DNA of 11,336 nucleotides, taken from the NCBI RefSeq assembly GCF_000330505.1, contig NW_004440255.1, positions 157,362-168,697 on the forward strand, given 5' to 3'. Below are positions 8,345 to 11,336 of this stretch, piece after piece. Made by a program: the position numbers and the translations under genes. A model generated the notes under the pieces. It saw nothing but the letters and a program-made list of their open reading frames with translations. It made no database searches and was not told the DNA's origin. How positions within the stretch are numbered: the first letter of the stretch is position 1; every line of letters starts with the position of its first letter. This DNA comes from Entamoeba invadens IP1 (Eukaryota; Evosea; Mastigamoebida; Endamoebidae).

Positions 8345-8922
8345 ATGGAAAAATCTTCTGTTGCTCAAGAATAAGAGAAGAACACGTTGAATGCAATAAT
8401 AACTTAGATTCAAGCCCAACTCTATGTAGAAAGACAGAAAGCTGACACTGCAGATGCATTTTGAAAGGCTGCTGATAGCAAATTGCAGTAAGTCCAAATA
8501 ATACTATTATAATTGTTATTTGCTTCATCAACTTGGATGAAGCAAATAACACTGAAGAAAAAATGACTAAAAAGGCGAATGACTTGACATTCCAAGTTGA
8601 TCAACTCACTGATGAGAAGAAGAATGAAAATGATTTAGAGGAAATGGACAAGATGATCAACGACTTGAATGCCGATGTCGACATGGCACAGAAACAACTT
8701 GACACTTCAAATGATGACAAAGATGGCAATGAAGCGATGAAACAGAAATACCAAGACAAACTGAAGAGCATTAGAACTGAACGTGATCAAGAAAACAAAG
8801 ACCATGCCAAGACCCAATTGATTAAAGGCAAGTACGAGAAAGATATCGCTGAAATCATAAGGTTCATTTGCTCGGCAAATGTTTGTTTGCCCAACTGTAT
8901 TCCAAAACTAAATAATCAATAA
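8345..8922 (+). pseudogene. Myosin II heavy chain rod fragment (pseudogene)
   Basis: The first part (8345-8488) reads EKSSVAQE, stop, EKNTLNAIIT, stop, IQAQLYVERQKADTADAF, stop, KAADSKLQ. After a 44-nt interruption (8489-8532) with a frame change, it resumes at 8533 with LDEANN and runs as about 110 charged residues (DLTFQVDQLTDEKK, NDLNADVDMAQKQLDTSNDD, KSIRTERDQENKDH, KGKYEKDIAEI). The heptad-like Leu/Ile spacing in a Lys/Glu/Asp-rich helix and the phrases themselves are typical of a myosin II tail. Homology stops near 8855; the last twenty or so codons to the TAA at 8920 are unrelated, and a 7-bp hairpin (CATTTGC TCG GCAAATG, 8865-8881) sits at the break. Only about 150 of the roughly 2000 residues of a myosin heavy chain are present, with no motor domain nearby, so this is a detached gene piece. 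Another long coiled-coil protein is the alternative. Confidence 0.72.
8514..8551. repeat. Perfect 16-bp inverted repeat, 6-nt loop
   Basis: TGTTATTTGCTTCATC (8514-8529) is the exact reverse complement of GATGAAGCAAATAACA (8536-8551), separated by AACTTG. The right arm is in-frame myosin-rod coding sequence (D-E-A-N-N); the left arm is non-homologous insert. The arrangement looks like a copied-back (snap-back) duplication rather than a terminator. Confidence 0.9.
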
Positions 8923-9074
8923 CACAACCAATGACATAAATAAGGTTAGACAATTTGACCAATCATTTTCATCTAAAAGTGAATAAATACAGTTGATTTG
9001 GTAATAAATTTGAACAAAATAATAAGAAAATAATGTTAACAAACTTCAAGTAAAGTTATCAGTCTTTTTGAAAA

Positions 9075-9250
9075 TCAACGACTTGATAAACTGGCTGTCT
9101 GAAACTCCACGATTTTCTTTTCTTGACGCTCACGAAGCAGCTTATTTCTTTGATTTTCGTTGTTTTGTTTTTCAGTTATAGTTGTTTAATTCGTTGTTGT
9201 ATTTGATCATTTAATGCGTGTTCGGTAATATGTTTTTGAACATATCAATA
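9075..9250 (-). pseudogene. Possible C-terminal remnant of a coiled-coil protein
   Basis: On the minus strand the stop at 9077-9075 closes a frame reading EKQNNENQRNKLLRERQ followed by EKKIVEFQTASLSSR. Upstream, one frame away, is EHALNDQIQQRIKQL. Joined by a single-base shift near 9178 these give about 50 highly charged, helix-like residues. The stretch is visibly less AT-rich than its surroundings. No start codon fits and further upstream the signal is lost. The parent gene is not identifiable; composition alone supports this call, so a chance open stretch remains possible. Confidence 0.35.
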
Positions 9251-9636
9251 TTTTTTGTTTACGTCGAGTACCAAATAAATAGTTTTATTCGTTGATGAAA
9301 AAAAAGCTTAGTTTCTATGTTTTTAAGTTGTAAAAAAAAATCAACCAATCATATTCGATAAATAAGTTTAACAGAATAAATCAGATTTCCGTACTGACTT
9401 TAATCCTAATATAAACTGGTTTTCAAATTTCACTTCATAAAGTTAATATAAACTATTTGTATTTAAATTTGTTTTTTTATTAAACAATAAAAATGTTTTT
9501 ATATTTAAACTATCTATATTCCACAAAAATAATAAGCAAAATTGTCTTTCAGGTATAAAGTTAATAAAAAACGCACAAAAATATAACTTGTTAATCAAAT
9601 ATAAAATTTAATCACCACAATTATTTAAATCCAATT
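9251..9636. other. AT-rich spacer
   Basis: About 385 bp of A- and T-run-rich sequence between the minus-strand remnant and the 3' end of the Cys-rich repeat gene. It must carry the 3' untranslated region of that gene. Nothing else was recognised. Confidence 0.55.
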
Positions 9637-11336
9637 TTAAAACAATTGGGTGTGTTCATTTTGGAAAAACAAGCGTTGTGTTTGCCCAAACCCAAAAGTT
9701 CGATTTTGATCAGTATATTGGTCGTTCTGTGGCAATAACTGTTTCTTTTTAACAATATGAATATTTTCACAATTATCAAGTTGAACATTTTCATTTACTT
9801 TTATAGCAACAGAACACTCTTTACATTGCTCTAATACTACATGTGAAGTCTCACTTTCAATATTCAAAACAATATTTTCGCAGTGTTCACACTTCACTCT
9901 TTGAGCATTAAGGTTCTGTTGTTCTTTAAAATCAGTGTTATTTCTCTCAATCAATTCTTCTGAACATAAGGAACATAAATTCCAAGGGATGTGCGAATTG
10001 TCAATTTCCATCTTAACAACGGCATCTTTTTCAGAAAACTGTTGACCACTAAAATTTTTAATTGTTGTGTTTTTAATTATCAACATTTCTATTTTGTTTC
10101 CAATTTGAAAATTAAGTGTTATAGATGAGTCGTACATTGAAATCGACCTATTGGCGCTATCCAACATAAAACCCAAATCTATACACTTCTTAAATATGAC
10201 ATTGGGTGCGCCAAGTAGAATAAGGCCTCCCGGTGTTGGATTAATGTAATTCACAAGTTCATAAGTCCCACAAACGACACTGCGCAAATTCGATAAACTC
10301 CCGCAGTAATTTTCAATTTTAACAGAGTTTAAAATATCAATTTTTTGAATCAAATGAATTGACTTTTTGGGCGAACAAACACAATTTCTTAATAAAAAAT
10401 TTAGATGGTTCATCACTACATCCTTTAAGTTGACAGTGTCAGTTTTTGTGTCCAAGTCTCGCATGTTATTTATGGTCATTCTTGAATATGATGAGATTAA
10501 TTTATCTTTAGCTGTATTATATTCCTTACAAGTCATCATCTCAGTGACACAAACATTATCTGCATTTTTGCTTTGTACTTTGTGGCAAATTAAATTAAGT
10601 TCTGATGGAAATTTGAAAGTTGAATTATTCGAAACAACACAATCTTTTATTGACTCAAAATTGCCAACAAATTGAATGTTTAGAACTGTTAAGTGAAAGG
10701 GTTTCCAACTTGTTTGTTTCAAACCAAAACTCACAATTGTCGCAGTAATCAACTTTCAGAATCGTACAAATTTCGAACGTATTTTTGAATACAAAATTGT
10801 TCATGTTAAATAAAAACACACTTTTTGTTTCTTTAAAACTTATTGGGATGAAGTCTTTGATTGAACAGAGTGTTATATTCTCTGCATTGATTTGGTGTGA
10901 ACTTGTCAGTTCTGATTTGTTCACAATCAATTTAATTACTTTGCTTGATACCGTTGGTTTGACACAATCACCAACTGTTAATGAATTAATAACATTTTGT
11001 GTTGTCACACATATTTTGGCAACTTTTAAAATGCAATTTTAAGTCTTTGTCGTTCAAAAACACGAAATTTATATTTGTGAACATCTTAAAAGAAAAATAG
11101 TTGTGTTCTTCAGCGTCGATTGTCACCGTGCAATTATTCAATTGAATCATATTAATTTCATTGGCACAGTTTTTATTCACAAAAACGTCACAGTTGTTTG
11201 TGAATTCCAAATTTAACTTCTTCAACTGTTTCAACATCATAAAGTCAATTTCCTTTCTCAAATTTTTAATTGACATTTCTTCAACACAAACAAATGGAAA
11301 ATTTGGTATACTTTCCCCACACCTTTTTAACACCTT
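9637..11336 (-). pseudogene. Cys-rich repeat protein gene, two frameshifts, 5' end outside window
   Basis: Three overlapping minus-strand frames form one protein-like sequence of about 565 residues. The first part (11336-10986) enters from the window edge, the second runs 11008-10655, and the third 10752-9637 ends at TAA. None begins with a credible ATG (GTG, GTG and TTG), and composition and motifs continue across the junctions near 10990-11010 and 10670-10690, so these look like -1/+2 shifts in one gene. All parts share a short repeat, hydrophobic-x-L-x-x-C-x-x-C-or-N followed by a beta-like stretch: IQLNNCTVTI, VDYCDNCEFWF, VKCEHCENIVLNI, VVLEQCKECSVAIKV, VQLDNCENIHIV. In the third part the CxxC pairs lie at residues 260/263, 288/291 and 310/313, then C328. 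This suggests a beta-solenoid. I do not recognise the family. No membrane segment is visible; a signal peptide would lie outside. Sequencing error at both junctions, leaving an intact gene, is possible. Confidence 0.6.

Noticed and set aside
8488..8532. Intron beginning GTAAGT in the myosin fragment
   Set aside because: There is no matching pyrimidine-AG 3' site before coding resumes at TTG GAT GAA, and the end of the insert is explained by the inverted repeat.
10367..11042. Two plus-strand open frames (102 and 85 codons)
   Set aside because: Both are antisense to the Cys-repeat gene, whose minus-strand frames are longer and carry the repeat motif.
1..11336. CRISPR array, bacterial operon or phage module
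   Set aside because: No regularly spaced repeats; the genes are eukaryotic in type, with an intron-containing tRNA.

Overview
The window looks like nuclear DNA of an Entamoeba-type amoeba, most likely close to the reptile parasite E. invadens. The species is an inference. The reasons are the very AT-rich, intron-poor genes with short spacers; a TLDc-domain protein with an Asn tract; eukaryotic nuclear tRNA genes without encoded CCA but with internal promoter boxes and T-run terminators, one carrying an intron in the anticodon loop; relics of cytoplasmic actin and of a myosin II-type rod; and a short Tc1/mariner-like element, a transposon class reported from E. invadens and E. moshkovskii.

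Layout: 68-1552 (+) is the only clearly intact protein gene, a coiled-coil plus TLDc protein. 1553-2595 is AT-rich spacer. 2596-3604 holds four different tRNA genes: Gly(TCC), Lys(TTT) and intron-containing Ile(TAT) on the minus strand, then Leu(CAG) on the plus strand. 3800-4896 (+) is a full-length but badly decayed actin pseudogene starting 195 bp after tRNA-Leu. About 5519-7040 (+) is a second pseudogene of a right-handed parallel beta-helix protein whose block order resembles a bacterial family. 7876-8154 is a 279-bp non-coding element with terminal inverted repeats between TA dinucleotides. 8345-8922 (+) is a detached myosin-rod fragment broken by stops and by an insertion ending in a perfect 16-bp hairpin. 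9075-9250 (-) is a possible coiled-coil C-terminal remnant. 9637-11336 (-) is the 3' part of a Cys-rich repeat protein gene interrupted by two frameshifts and running off the window's right edge.

No operon or pathway links these genes. The region reads as a tRNA locus and one working gene beside a run of decayed genes and a small transposon. Several start codons implied by simple ORF calling (TTG or GTG) are not credible in a eukaryote; starts here were reset to ATG or left open. I did not find a clear new multi-gene system. The most unusual items are the beta-helix relic, the TA-flanked element and the hairpin insertion.
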